Below, piece by piece: positions 45,701-59,242 of a stretch of 64,000 nt of DNA (within the stretch, counting starts at the first letter, position 1; every line of letters begins with the position of its first letter). Under the pieces are notes generated by a model that was given only the letters and a program-made list of their open reading frames with translations, did not search any database and was not told the DNA's origin. The stretch is taken from contig NC_056522.1 in the NCBI RefSeq assembly GCF_019175285.1, positions 321,851,117-321,915,116 on the forward strand, in the 5' to 3' direction. The position numbers were made by a program, and so were the translations under genes. The DNA comes from Sceloporus undulatus (Eukaryota; Chordata; Lepidosauria; Squamata; Phrynosomatidae).

Positions 45701-48700
45701 CTGTGGCTTTGGAGACGATGAAGTACCAAGAGAAAAGGCAATGTCAAGTCCGGGACGGGGAGATGGGCTCGATGGCCCCTTTTTGAAGCAAGGAGCTCAC
45801 TTCATCAAGAAGGGTGTCTGGAGGGGGAGTGGTGAGAATGATACTCCTTGGGGGAAGAGGATTGCAGCTCCAGGGCATAACTCCTACAGACGATGGAAAG
45901 CATCCAGGAGTCAGATGTTATGGAGGCCCAAGAGTGGTGGAAGTGGGTCAGGCGATCCTCAAAGGGAGTTGATAGAATGGAGTGTGCTGGGGAGCTTCAG
46001 AAGTGGCGCTTACCTTGTTCTGCATCCTTCTTATGGAAGGGTTGCTTGTATTTCTGTTTTTGTTGACGTTTCCCTTGCTGTTGGGGAGGGTAGTGCTGTT
46101 GCTGGTAGTCTGAAGACTGGTTGGATCTACCCTGGTTTTGGGGGGGGGGGATAGGGGGGTCTTTGCCATCCCGAACAATGTTGAGAAAAAGGAGGGTGAG
46201 AAGTGGACGAAGAGGACACACCGTATTTATGGGCTGTATTCTTCATTTTGTTTTTGAAGTCCAGCTTCTCATTAATTTACTTATGGAAGAGTCCCATGGC
46301 GTCGAAGGGGAGCTCTTCGATGGCCTGTTTGGCTTGAGGCGTAAGATCTGAAGACCTTAGCCAGGCGTGGCATCGGAGGGCCAGGGCACCCGAGAGCTGT
46401 CGGGAAGCGCCGTCAGCCGAGTGTCGGGCCACCGATATATGGTGCGAGGCCAGTGCATGAGCTTCTGCATGGATGGCCATGGCCATCCGTCTCTTATCCT
46501 CAGGGAGGTCTTCATACAAGGGAAGAGCTTTCTCCCAAAGCTGCTGTTGATAGGCAGCTTTACAAGCTGAGTTATTTTGTATCTTAAGGTACAATACTGC
46601 AGAGGCATAGGATTTCCGTGCCATGGTGTCAAGCTTACAGCCCTCTTTGTCATTGGGGGTCAAAGCTGTCTTCGGTGTCAAGTGAATCTGTGAGGCTTCC
46701 ACAATTGCCGAATTCGGGCGAGGGTGCTCAAAGGGCCAAGTCTCTTCCGAGGCTGTGATATGGTAGAGATTTTCAAGTTTCTTGGTGGAAGGTTGTGCCC
46801 CTCTCATCAATGGGACCCAGAGCTTGAGAGTCTGTATGGAGGACTTCAATATTTAGGGCCTTGCCCATCCGGATCATTTGTTCAGAAAAGGAAAAAAATG
46901 TCATCTGAAGGAGAGGAGGCCTCGAGAAAGGCAAAGACCTGAGACTGTTGAGCTGGAGCACAGTTGGAGATGGAGTGGTCCGCGGATTCAACGGAAGCTG
47001 ATCTGGTCCTGGTGTGGGCCTGAGTGGTTACCGGTACCGGGAACGAGTGGTGCATTTGCAGGTATATGGCAGAAGCCGACTGTATGGGTTGGACTGGTTC
47101 GACTCAGGAAGCCAAGGAGAGACGAGACCGAAGTGGAATGGACGCAACGATGACCTTGGAGGAGGCAAGACAGGTTCAACAGGTTGGAAGGTTGAAACAA
47201 AACAGCCTCCATGGACCTCAGAAGGATCAAGAGGCAAAAAATAAATGCCTGTGGCTTGATAAAAACAACATCCCGTCTGGGGGGTTCAGCAAGGACAGAA
47301 GATGCATCATAGTCCTGTTTGTCTTCAAAACCAACGACTTCTGAAGTCTAGGAGAGTTGGTCCTGTATCACCACTTGGGTGAAAGGAGAGGCTTCCTCTT
47401 CACCCTCCGAGAGTTGGTAGGGTTCAGACAAGGAATGCAGAAAGGCGTCCGGTCAAGCCCGGGAGTCGGGACGAGAAGACAACTGAGGTTGAGGTGCTGG
47501 TTGGGCGCATGGTACCGAGCCCAGTTTGGTGTCAGCGGGCTGGGCAGGCGTGTTGGTATGGAGCCGGCGGTTGGAGTTGGAGTCTGGACAGGGACGGGAC
47601 TTCTTTCCCGAGTGATGGGATGAGTCCTTGGACTTGTCCTGAGATTTTTGCTTTCTTTTCTCTGGTTTGGAGTCTGAGGACTTCTTCCTCTTTGGTGAGG
47701 ATGGGTGGCCAGCCACATCCTGGTCCGAAGACCTCCGTTTGTCTGGGGTTGACCCAGAGACTTCCAAAGAGGGTTTGCCCTCGGCAGCAGTAGCCTTGGT
47801 AGAGACCCTTGGAGGAGACAAAGGGGTAGTGCCCTCGGCAGCAGTAGCCTTGCCAGAGACCCCTGAGGCCAGAGATGGGAGCTTGCCCTTGATGGCCGTA
47901 GCCTTGGCAGAGGCTCTAGAGATGTAGGGAGGCTTCAAAATTTGTGCATAGAGAATGGATCTCAGGTGCATCTCCCTACTCTTCCTGGCCTGCGGAGTGA
48001 AGGCCATGCAGTGAGGGCAGGAAGCAGGGACGTGGCCCTCACCCAGGCAGAGGAGGCACAAAGAGTGTCTGTGGAGTGCCAGGATGTTTGTTCTACATTC
48101 AGTGGACTTTTTAAAAGAGTGTGCAGACATCTTTAGACCAAAGCCGAGGGACGAAGATAAGGAAATGTCAAGGAGTCTGAGTGTTACCATCAATGAGAGT
48201 CCAAAACCAAGTCCAAATCACAATCCAAAGAGTAGTCAGAGTCAAACGAAGTCAGAGCAAACGCAGTAAACGAAAGCAAAAGCTAACGAAGGAGCGATTC
48301 TAAGCGACGTTCCTAAGCTGCTCATGTGGCGGACAAAAGGAACTGAGAAAGGGCAGGAAGACATCCTGCCTATATAGAGGGTGGGTAGAGCTACCGCCAA
48401 AAAGTCTTCCCTAGTGATTCCAGTAGGATCCGGAAATGCTGGGCATGCGCAGAATAACCCATTTATGTGCTTCACAGAGATCACAAAGAAGAATTTACTG
48501 ATCAGTGACTAAGACAGGACAGAACATAGAATCATAGAGTTAGAAGAGACCACAAGGGCCATCCAGTCCAACCCCTTGCCATGTGGGAACTCTCAATCAA
48601 AGTATAGCAGACAGATGGCCATCCAGCTTCTGTTTAAAGACCTCTAAGGAAGGAGACGCCACCACACTCTGAGGGAGTGTCTTCCACTGTCTGACAGCTC

Positions 48701-51700
48701 TTACTGTCAGAAAATTCCTCCTAATGTTAAGGTGGAATCTCTTTTCCTATAGCTTGCATCCATTGTTCTGGGTCCTATTCTTTGGAGCAGAAGAAAATAA
48801 GCTTGTACCATCCTCAATATAACATCATTTCAAATATTTAAGCAAGGCTATCATACCACCTCTTAACCATCGCTGCTCAAGGCTAATCATACCCAGTTCC
48901 CTAAGTCCCTTCACCATTTTGGTTGCCCTCCTTTGGACACACTCCAGTTTCTCAACATCGTTTTTGAATTGTAGTGCCCAGAACTGGACACAGTATTCCA
49001 GGTGAAGCCTGACCAAGGCAGAAAATAGAGTGGCACTATTACTTCTCTTGATCTAGACACTATAATTCTATTGATGCAGCCTTGAATCACATTGGCCCTT
49101 TTAGCTGCCACATCGCACTGTTGACTCATATTCAACTTGTGGTATACTAAAACTCAAGATTCCTTTCACACGTAGTCTCGTTCAGCCAGGTGTCCCCCAT
49201 CCTGTATCTATGCATTTCATTTTTTTGTCCTAAGTGCAGTACTTTACATTTCTTTGTGTTGAATTAATTTCGTCCCAGGACAGAACCCTGTGGCATCATA
49301 CTGGTCATTTCTCTCCAGGATAAAGAGGAGCCATTGCTGTTTGGGTTCAGCAGGTCAACCAATTACAAATCCATTTAACACCTGCATTGTCTAATTCACA
49401 TTTTACGAGCTTGTTTGCAAAAATGTCATCGGGAACCTTGTCAAAGGTCTTACTGAACGCAAGATATGCAACATCCACAGCATTTTCTTCAATTTATCCA
49501 ATTTTGATAATTTTATCCCAAAAAAATAAATAAAATAAAATAAAAAAAAAAGAAAAGAAAGAAAAAGAAATTAGGTTAGTCTGGCATGACTTGTTTTTCA
49601 GAAATCCATGTTGACTTTTTGTGATTATTGCATTCCCTTCTAAATTTTCACAGACTCTCTATTTTATGATCTAGAATCTTTCCTGGTACAGATGTCAGAC
49701 TAACTGGACAATTGCTGGGATCCTCTTTTCCCCCCCCTTTTTGTAGATGGAGACGACGTTTGCCCTCTTCCAGTCTGCTGGGACTTCGCCTGTTCTCCAG
49801 TTCTCAAAGATTATTGCCAATGGCTCTGAGATTATATTTGCCAGTCCTTTTAATACCCTTTGATGTAGTTCATCTGGTCCTGGAGACTTAAATTCATTTA
49901 GATTAAGCAGGTATTCCTGTACTACCTCTTTATTTATTCTGTGCTACATTTCCCTTATTGTGTCCTCTGCTCCACTATCCTCAGGTTGAGCACCTTTTCC
50001 CTTTTGTGAGAAGACTGGAGCATAGAAGATGTTGAGTAATTCTGTTTTTTCTCTGTCCCGTTAGCATTTCACCATCTTCTCCACACAGTGGCCCTACCAT
50101 TTCCTTCTTCTTTTTGCTGCAACCATACCCCAAAAAGCCCTTTTTATTGTTCTTAATCTCTCTAGCAAGCCTGAGCTCATTCTGTGCTTTAGCTTTTCTG
50201 ACTTTATCCCCACACGTGCTCACTATTTGTTTGTTATTATTTTTCATTGATGATTTACCCCTTTTTCCATTTCTTATACATGTTCCGTTTAAAATTTAGC
50301 TCAGCTGAAATTTCTTTAGTCATCCATCCTGGTTTCTTGAGACACCTCCCATTTTAATTCCTCATTGGAACAGTTTGAAATTTTGCCTTCAGTATCACCC
50401 TTTTGAGAAACTCCCATCTGTCTTGAACTCCCTTCTCTTTTAGTATTCCTGACCATGGGATGACCCCCTATGTCTACTGAAATCAGCTTTCCTAAAGTTT
50501 AGAATATGTGTCTATGCCTGGCTTATCCTTTCCACTGTATAATAAACTTTAGAGGAACATGATCACTCCCACCTAAGGATCCCACCACTTGCACCCCATT
50601 AACCAGGCCATCCCTGCTGGTTAAGATCAGATCTAAAATAGATGATCCCCTTGTTGCCTCTTCCACTTTTTTGGACAATGAAATTGTCTTCCAGGCAAGT
50701 AAGGAATTTGTTAAACCTTGAAGTTTTGGCTGAGTTTGACTTCCAGCAAATGTCAGGATAGTTGAAGTCACCCATCACAAGGAGACTGTATGCTTTATAC
50801 AATTAGAGTCTGCTCACCTCTTTGTGACAACTACACATGTATATGATCTTACCCAGACACTGGATTCCATCCAAAGCAACTTGAGTAGCACATTCTGCAG
50901 AGTAGAGAATTACTCCAGCACAATCCTGATGGAAGAAACAAGATCATGTGCACCAAAAGAAAATTTCAAGGTAAGAAGAACAACTCTTTCAGCCTGTCAA
51001 ATAATAGGTGGAAACACTTAGGTTTGTTTCCTGTCCAGCTACCAAAAAATTTAAATTCATATAATGCTCCCAGAGAAATTGAAAATATTCCCTGTATGAC
51101 ATTTCTTCTCTAAGCTCTGCAACTCTCTCCTAGCCACCTCCAACCATGAAAAAAATGGACTGCAATTTAGGAAAAGACAACTGTCCTATGTGGCTGCCAT
51201 CTTTAGAATACATGTACTCACGGTATGTATACTGTAAGTAAGAACAACAACTACTTCTAGCAATATGGTAATTATAATGGCAATTTCATATGCTGCATCT
51301 CAAATAAATAAATAAATAAATAAACCCAACAATTCACTGGTATAGGTGTGGGGAGAAGGAAAAGACTACTCAAGACATCGTGTATTTTCTGCCTCTGGTT
51401 ATAACAACTATTAATCTTTTAATCCCTCTCTCACATCAAATACACAAAGAACAGTACAGGGGCCAAAAAAGAACACCCAGTACTACAAACAACCACCTCT
51501 GGACTCACCTTTGCATTGAAATGTCCTCGATCACAAGCCCTTGCCACATTGTACACATACTGCCGGCATGCCATCAGTCTTGTGTAGATGTCAGCCATTT
51601 TACCCTGCATGAGCTAAACACAGCAGTATCAGGGGAGGGGAGAAGTAAAGAAAGGAAAACATATTAATCTATTTTAAACATTGTAATCTTTCCTTTCTGT

Positions 51701-54700
51701 AGACATTTTCAGAAAAGAAATAACTCCCGCCAAGTCGACTTTGACTTATGGTGACCCTATGAATGAGGGACTTCCAAGTCACCCTGTTATCAACAGCCCT
51801 GCTCAGGTCTTGCAAATGCAGGGCCATGGTTTCAACTGAGTCTCCATATCTGGAATGAGCTCTCTCTCTTTTCCTACTACCTACCTAGCCAAACAGTACT
51901 GTCTTTTCTAATTAGTCATGCTGTCTCATAATAAAATAAATAAAGTAAGTGTACAGGAAAAATCCATATGGCCATGTTAAAACTACTTAATATAACATAA
52001 AACCGCACACTATTTTAAATTGAGACAGTAGCCGTTAGGGGCTTTCATAACAACCACCTCCATACCTTAGTGGCTGAAAGAAATGAGAAATGACAACAGA
52101 GCCAGCCCCTTTTTTCTTTGGTGAGCCTTTTGACCATTTTAGTGTCACCACAGGAATAGACCTCTCTCTTTTGCTTACTGGCAACATTTCAGGCAGCAGG
52201 GAGGCCCTGGAAGATCTCAAATGAATAAGAGATTCATATGGAAGCAGAGTCTAAAGAAACTCTGGTCTCATACCAATCAAAACCAGTACTCTGAGTTGCA
52301 GCCAGAAAGAAACTGCTTAGCCATGTACAGTAGTTGATAACAAGTATCAACATGATGTGTTCATGCATACTCAAGTTTAACACTGTGGCAGCCACATTCT
52401 AGACCAAACTTACTTTCCTAATTGTCTTTAAAAGGCAGTCTCCTTGTGTAATCTAATCTGGAAATGATTAGGACATCAATGACTGGGGCCATATCTGGTT
52501 TCTTAAAAAAACAAAATAAATAAAGACTAATCCTACTTAACAGCAAACTTGAGGAAGTGGGATGACTGAACTGAGAAATTGAACTTTTTTGTAGCTGTTA
52601 GGATTTTTATTTGATCTGGTATGAACTGACAAGATGTGTATTGAAAAAATAGGCATCTAATGTCTCTCATCATATATAACCCAAAAGGGTAATTTCTACA
52701 CAGGGATATTATATGTTGCGGTAACAAACACTTTAAAGAAATGGCTGTTCTGTATCCACTTTACTGGTGTGTGTTGCAGGAAGCACTATGTGCACACACA
52801 TATATAAACTTTTTGGACTTGTATATCAAACCATAAAATAGGTTTACTCTGAGATTAGGATTTTTTTTTAAAATTACAACTCCCAGAATCCCGCAGTCAG
52901 CATGACCATAGGTCATCCTGGCTGAGGGATTCTGAGAGTTTTAATCCAAAAATCGTTCTCAAATGTTGCTCTTTAGTCAACACTTTAGGCTAGTCAACAA
53001 TTCCCTTACCCTGAAATGGTCCCCAGTTTATACCAGCAGTAAGGAAAGTAACTGTATGAGTGTGTATCTTGTTCTCACAATCTGCTTGGGAAACACAAAA
53101 CTAATTAATTTCTTGTTGTCTACAAAGCAAGGTGAAACAGAAGCCACAATAACTGGTGCTGGATAGGATTTAATTGGTGCTGGAAAAAGGGATGCAACAA
53201 TGGTACCAAATACTGCTGTTCTAACTGAAAAGCAGAAAACTTCTAACACAAAATCAATTCCAAATGTGTCTTAGAATAAAACAGCTATAATCTCATCAAG
53301 GAGCATAATGAAGAACTCCAACCCAAACTCTGGGTTTCAACAGCACTGAATTCTTGAATGAGGAGTATCTTGGTCTTAACACTATACAGTAATGCCTTTT
53401 CCTGTCACTGTATTATCAGACAGCAATTAAGATGATGGGGATGGGGTTTGATAGCTTTAGATTTGCATTTTGGTTATGTGAAACAAACATCATATCTGTG
53501 AAAGATACCTTGCCTGGTAAAAACAGATTAATCCAAAATACTTGCTAGATAGTATAATAACTAGAAAGTAAATAAACTATAGCCATATGAAGGGATGCAC
53601 TAAATGTTCCTTGACAACCATCTAATTACTCTTACCTGGAAATGGCCAATTTTCTGTCCAAAAGCTTCTCTCACGTGCAAATATGGAACGACATTGTCTA
53701 GTACAGCCTGCATGATCCTAAAAGAAAAGCACTCTTTATATTTATTTTGAAGCCTTGTATTCTACTTTTGAAAAGGAAGTTTAAAGAGTTCAATTACAAG
53801 AAAAAAACCTAAATGATGACCATAAAAATACAAACAATAAAACCAAGAAACCAAAAAAGCAGTAAAAAACATTAAAAGCATCTTCCAAATAGATAGTACC
53901 AGCTGTATGCAGTCCCCAGGCCATTTCTGCGGCCCCTAGCTGCCCTACATTTACTTTTTTAAAATTTCCTCACCATATAATTCAGCCCCATTTTGGCCTT
54001 CCCAAGTCATTTTCGCATAAAAAAACTTTTTTTAAAACAGGAAGTGAACTCAGTTATCTAGTTCATTTGATCTTTTTAAAAACAGGCCTCTCCTAGGCCT
54101 GAAAACATGGTGAAATTAGTGAGCACTGGGGGTCCTCTGGAGAAATAAAAAACAAAACTAAGTTGGGAAGCTCAGGAGTGTCATACTGGCCTTCTGTACA
54201 AAGTCTAGTGGCTCCTTTAATAACCTTTCCAGAGCCTTTCTATTCTGTTACACTTTTCTTAGATGATTTTGCAGATAACTGCTGCATTTCCTCTTCCATT
54301 TTTTCTGTTTATTTGTTTTAATTTTATTGTATCTTAGTTTTAAAAATTGTTTCATCATTATATTTTTACATGTTTTATAATTTGACTGTCAGTAGTTGCA
54401 TTACACATTGCTTTGATATTTAATATACTGCTAAGTGTGACAAAATGTCTCATACCAATTAAAACAGGGGCAAGAAGTCATTTTACGCAAAAGAGTATTA
54501 CAACAACTTTATTTATATAACAAATCGATCTGGGAAGGTTAGAAATAAAATACCACTAGAAAAAGGGAAAGATTCTAATTACAGAATCTGTATGCCATAT
54601 AAAGTTGGCTAATAAGGGACAAACTAACCTAAGGCATTAGCCTTCTAAAGCAAAATTGAATTGGAAAACTCTTGAATTACAGCTCATTTATTAGTTGTCA

Positions 54701-57700
54701 ACTACTGCACAAAGTACTTCATCACTTCTAAGTCTGATCAAGTTCTCTGAAGAGAAGACTAAAAGTATAGTGTTATATGTCTCCTTGGATGTAAGTCCCA
54801 TTAAACTGATTTGAATCCCAAGTAAATGGAAACAGGACTATAGATTAACTTTATTTAGTATCTTATCCATTGTTGAATTGCAGTGCTTTACATGGCAAAG
54901 GATCTGAACTCCAACACAGAACTCTTTGAACACCATGAGGAAGCCCAAGTTGTAAGAAAGGCTAATACAGTGGGCCCTTGGTATCCGCTGGGGTTTGGTT
55001 CCAGGAACCCCCATGGAAATTGCTGTTCTGCTGATTTCATAGAATGAAGATGGCATTTTAAAAGATAGTTTCAAAGATACTGCAGCATTAAAATACTGGA
55101 AGATGTTTCCCCCCTCTTGTTGCTGAAGTGCTAAGTTGCACTGTGCTGCAGTGAACTGCTTGTAAAAATATGATAGCCAGAAACATCAAAATACTAGCAG
55201 CAGTGTACTGCTATGATAACTGATTAGCCGCCTTGGGATAAACAATGGTTTATCATCATGAGGACAAGCCACAGTGAGCCTTAGGTTCCACGTGCTCTTC
55301 CTAGCCTTCTATAGTATCTAGGAGGAGAGCAGAAGCATTAATGCCTGCTTTAATTACAGTTAAACATTTTGTTTCTACCTGGACTAATATCAAACCATAG
55401 TTTATACATCCAGTTTGTTTTAACAAATAATTAAGATTAACTAAGGGCCAGTGAAATATAGTGTTTTACGTGCTTTTTGAATCGCCACTCAGCCATGGAA
55501 ACCCAGTGGCTAAACTTGGGCAAGTCACATTTTCTCAGCTTCAGAGGATAGCAAGGGCAAACCAACACTAAAGTAATCATGCCAAGAAAACCTTAAGATA
55601 TAATCTCCATAAGTCAGAATCAACCTGAAGGCACACAAGAGCAATAATAAGATTAAACACAGTTTGGGGTTCATAAATAAAACTTCACTGCAGTTAAATA
55701 TAAAACACAAGTGAAAGTTGTGAGGGAGCAGGGAAACAATAAAGTGCTGTTTACGATTATGCCTGAAACAAGCCACTGTTTGCATTTAAGAACATTGTGT
55801 ATACCTAGGGTTGCCATAAGTCTGGACCTCCAAACCAGGACAAATGTAGGACAAAATTTTCAAATGTAGGGCACATTTTTTAAAAATGGAGGACATGCAG
55901 AAAAAATTGATTTTTTAAAAAAAATGTTACTATAAATGCATGTTTCTTAGGCGTGATCAAAATGGAGAACATTTGGGCATTATGCCTAGACAGATGACAG
56001 AAATGTACTTTCCTTTTTGGCCAACCTCCCCTCCCCCCATTCCAAACAGCACATTTGGGCATTGAACATGGCTTTACTTAACATGGCCTCTTGCATATTT
56101 CAGAGGCTTATTCCATAACTAAACTCTTTGGGTTTCACACTGAACATGCTATGCATTCATACTGAATATGTCAAGGTGGCTTAACAAGAAGTGGGTTTGC
56201 CCTCGGATTCAACTGTACTTCTCAGAAGTGTGTACTTGGTCAAGGGACTTTGGGTTTTTTTCACTCCACATGAGTTTGTAAAAATCAGAGCAACTTACAT
56301 TGGCCATGCCTCAGAGGCTTGCTGATATCAGTATCACCATTAAAGAACCAAAAACACACAGAAAAGGCACTTTGGAAAGTCACACTCTCTCGGCTTCTGA
56401 AACAGTGCTTGCATGCCTCTGAAGGTGACTCATACCATCATCATCATCATCACACTATCATTGTCAAAATAAGGGAGACTTGTTAGCATTAAAAGACCCT
56501 CCCCCCCAAAAAAACCACCTTGAGGCCTCTGGCCACTCACTCACCACCTCTTCCTCCTCCTCCTCCCCCTCCTCCTTTTCCTCCCTCTCCTTCTCCTCCT
56601 CCTTCATTCGCTGCGTGGCCTGGAAGGAACGGAGGAGGAGGTGGGTGGCGCGGCTGCGCACAAGGCAGTGAGGGGGCCGCGGGCGCGCGCAGGAGAGACA
56701 CCGCCTCCTCCTTTGCCTTCTCCACGCAGCCGCACGGCCTGGAACGGAGGAGGAGGAGAAGGAGGTGCGCCTCCTGCGCGCGGCCACACACCCCTCCCCA
56801 CCTCCCTGTTACCCTCCCCGCGCGGCCGCACCACCCACCTCTTCTTCCTCTGTTCCAGGCCACGCAGCCGCACGTAGGAAGTGCACCGCCTCCTCCTTCG
56901 CTTTTTCCACGCGACCGCGCGGCCTGGAACAGAGGAGGAGGTTGGTGGCGCGGGCAAGGCAGGGAGGGGGGCGTGCACGCGCGCAGGAGGGGCACCACCT
57001 CCTCCTTTGCTTCTTCCACGCGGCCGCACGGCCTGGAACGGAGGAGGAGGTGGGTGGCGCGGCCGCGCAGGGAGGCAGGAAAAGGTGGGTTGGCACCGCG
57101 TGGGCCCCGGACCAGGACCGATACATGGCTGGGCGCCAAACCGGACCAGGACCGGGAGGGGGCCCCCAAAAGGGGGTTTGTCCCGGCGTCCATCGGGACA
57201 TGGCATCCCTATGTATACCCAGTACTCCCTCCTCCCCCCTTTTACCTCTTTAAATAGTAAGTCTGTATGTAAGCAGTAAGTCTGTAAGTATCAACTCCTA
57301 CACCAATGTAGGGACTATCCACACAACTGCTGACATGAATATATTGAATGCACTCATTTTCAAACCATCTTGATGGCAAAAAGTGTGTGTCAATATTCCA
57401 AGTGACAATAATAGGAGTAAAAAAGATCAAGCCCAGTCAGAATAATTTCTCCTTGAGATCAACACAGGCATTGTAAAAGAATTACCACCCTAAACTGATA
57501 CAATAGATGAAAACATGAAATAATATGTCAGTAGAGTAATAAAGTAATGTACACTTACCCCAGAGGTCCACCAGACAATATAAGTCTCTCCAGATCTAAG
57601 CCACTCATCAACACATAGACACCTTTACTCAGTTGTCCCAAGACATTCTCAGCTGCAAGAATCAAATGAAGGTTGGTTACTTGCATACCCACACAAGTAT

Positions 57701-59202
57701 CCTAGATGACAGGTATACCTGACATATGTTATAGATGTGTATACACCCACACATGTAGATATACATGTAAATATACAGCTGCACTTTCTAGTAACTGCCA
57801 TAATTTCAAGCAACACAAGAGAGAAAGCAAAACCATGATTCTGAGTATTACGTACCTTGCTCAAAAAAGGAGAGTGTGTTATGGCCCCAGTTTTGACCCC
57901 ACTATGAGGCAACATATTATGAATAAATTAGCAGTGATGTTATACTAATTGTGTTGTAAGGGGTACTTAATGAAGTGTATTGACAACACAACTGGAATAT
58001 GAGTCTAACACATAAATAAACACACACACACACTTTCAACCAATATGTGCAAAGAATTTAAAAATCCATATGAATCCTACATCTCAAATTTTATGCCTTG
58101 CCTAATCTAAGACATCTGATTATGCTTGTTTATTCAGCATGAATTATCCTGCTTTTGCTAGTAACAGGGAGGAGTTAACAGCTAAGTCTGGCACAGAAAC
58201 ATTTCCCCTTGAGTTGTGGAAATCCTGATAAGCAGCATCCTTGACTTCAAGCCTTCTCTAGGTACTGACAGAAGACTTTGAAATCTGCTTTTCATGTTAA
58301 AAACTACCAGGAATTTTGCTTTAAAATAAATGAGCGTGTCAAGAAGGTGAATTCTGTACACCTAATATCTTGTTCTGAACTCTAACATGGCGTACAGAAA
58401 ACATAGCCCACCCAGACAAGGGGAATAAGTGTTACACATTTGCTGAAATTGGAAGTGGAAAGAATACTAACTCTTACTCATTCACTCACATGCCCCAGGG
58501 CCTGAGGAAGGAAATATAGGGGCCACTAAAAAACAGTAGCATAAGTTGAAAACAGTGGGCAAATAGCTAGTGGGTAATGCAGTTTAGCAGAAAAACTTCA
58601 TAAAGCATTACCTTGTGAAATGCAAAAAGAGAGCAGCATCTGATTTCTCTGAAAGTACCTTAGAGAACAACCTTGAACAATTATGCCTCAGGCAAAATAC
58701 AAGATGAGCCTTCTGAATCTGCTTCTGCCCACTGCTACATGACCCAAGACTGTGACTCCATGGGTACTGCTCACTGTCAAAGGAACTTACGCTACACTCA
58801 GTGGAGCACAAGCAACACTAGACCATACACTAATATAGCTGTCAGGGTTGTAACACTAAAGTATACTTTGATCTAAGTGAAAGATTTATTCTTTTTTTTA
58901 TTTTTTTTGAAGATGCAAGAAACTACTGAAGCAGCTCAATATTGAGCAACCACTGAAGTGGCCCAGGGAGATCAGGGACAGATCAAAAAGAACATGAGTA
59001 TTTGGCACTGTTGCTGATCTCTTCCACTGCACTGAGGACAGGGAGTCTGTTCCCACAAAAGGGCATGCATAGATGAAAAATACATTCTGAGAAATCCATT
59101 TCATTGCCAGTTGTGATGAGACTGCAAATCTGCAAAGAAAAGGTTGTGGAGAAAGAGCATGCAAACAATGAGCCCTGGACTCTTTAACATCTCTCACACA
59201 CA

Positions 59203-59242
<40 letters not shown>

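Larger units (their letters stand above)
42880..48496 (-). mobile_element. DIRS1-like YR retrotransposon fossil in the last IVD intron
   Basis: LTR-kin fossil of about 5.6 kb, coding on the minus strand, the same strand as IVD. Parts in coding order: gag-like region (about 48.2-46.2 kb), reverse transcriptase with YLDD box (about 45.7-45.0 kb), RNase H (about 44.95-44.4 kb), tyrosine recombinase (about 44.3-43.3 kb). Inverted terminal repeats of about 160 bp and an internal complementary region next to the 3' terminus are all present, the diagnostic DIRS layout. Structurally whole end to end, but its coding parts are broken at perhaps ten or more points. The two terminal repeats differ by roughly a tenth, so the copy is not recent. 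No target duplication, as expected for the family. Confidence 0.92.

Noticed and set aside
42880-48496. CRISPR-like or other repeat-spacer system from the inverted repeats
   Set aside because: Only two terminal copies and one bridging region, with RT and YR parts between; fully explained by a DIRS-like element.
56520-57260. Open frames up to 245 codons on both strands, proline/arginine/glycine-rich
   Set aside because: They follow from the CpG-rich array; frames open in all directions without a domain.
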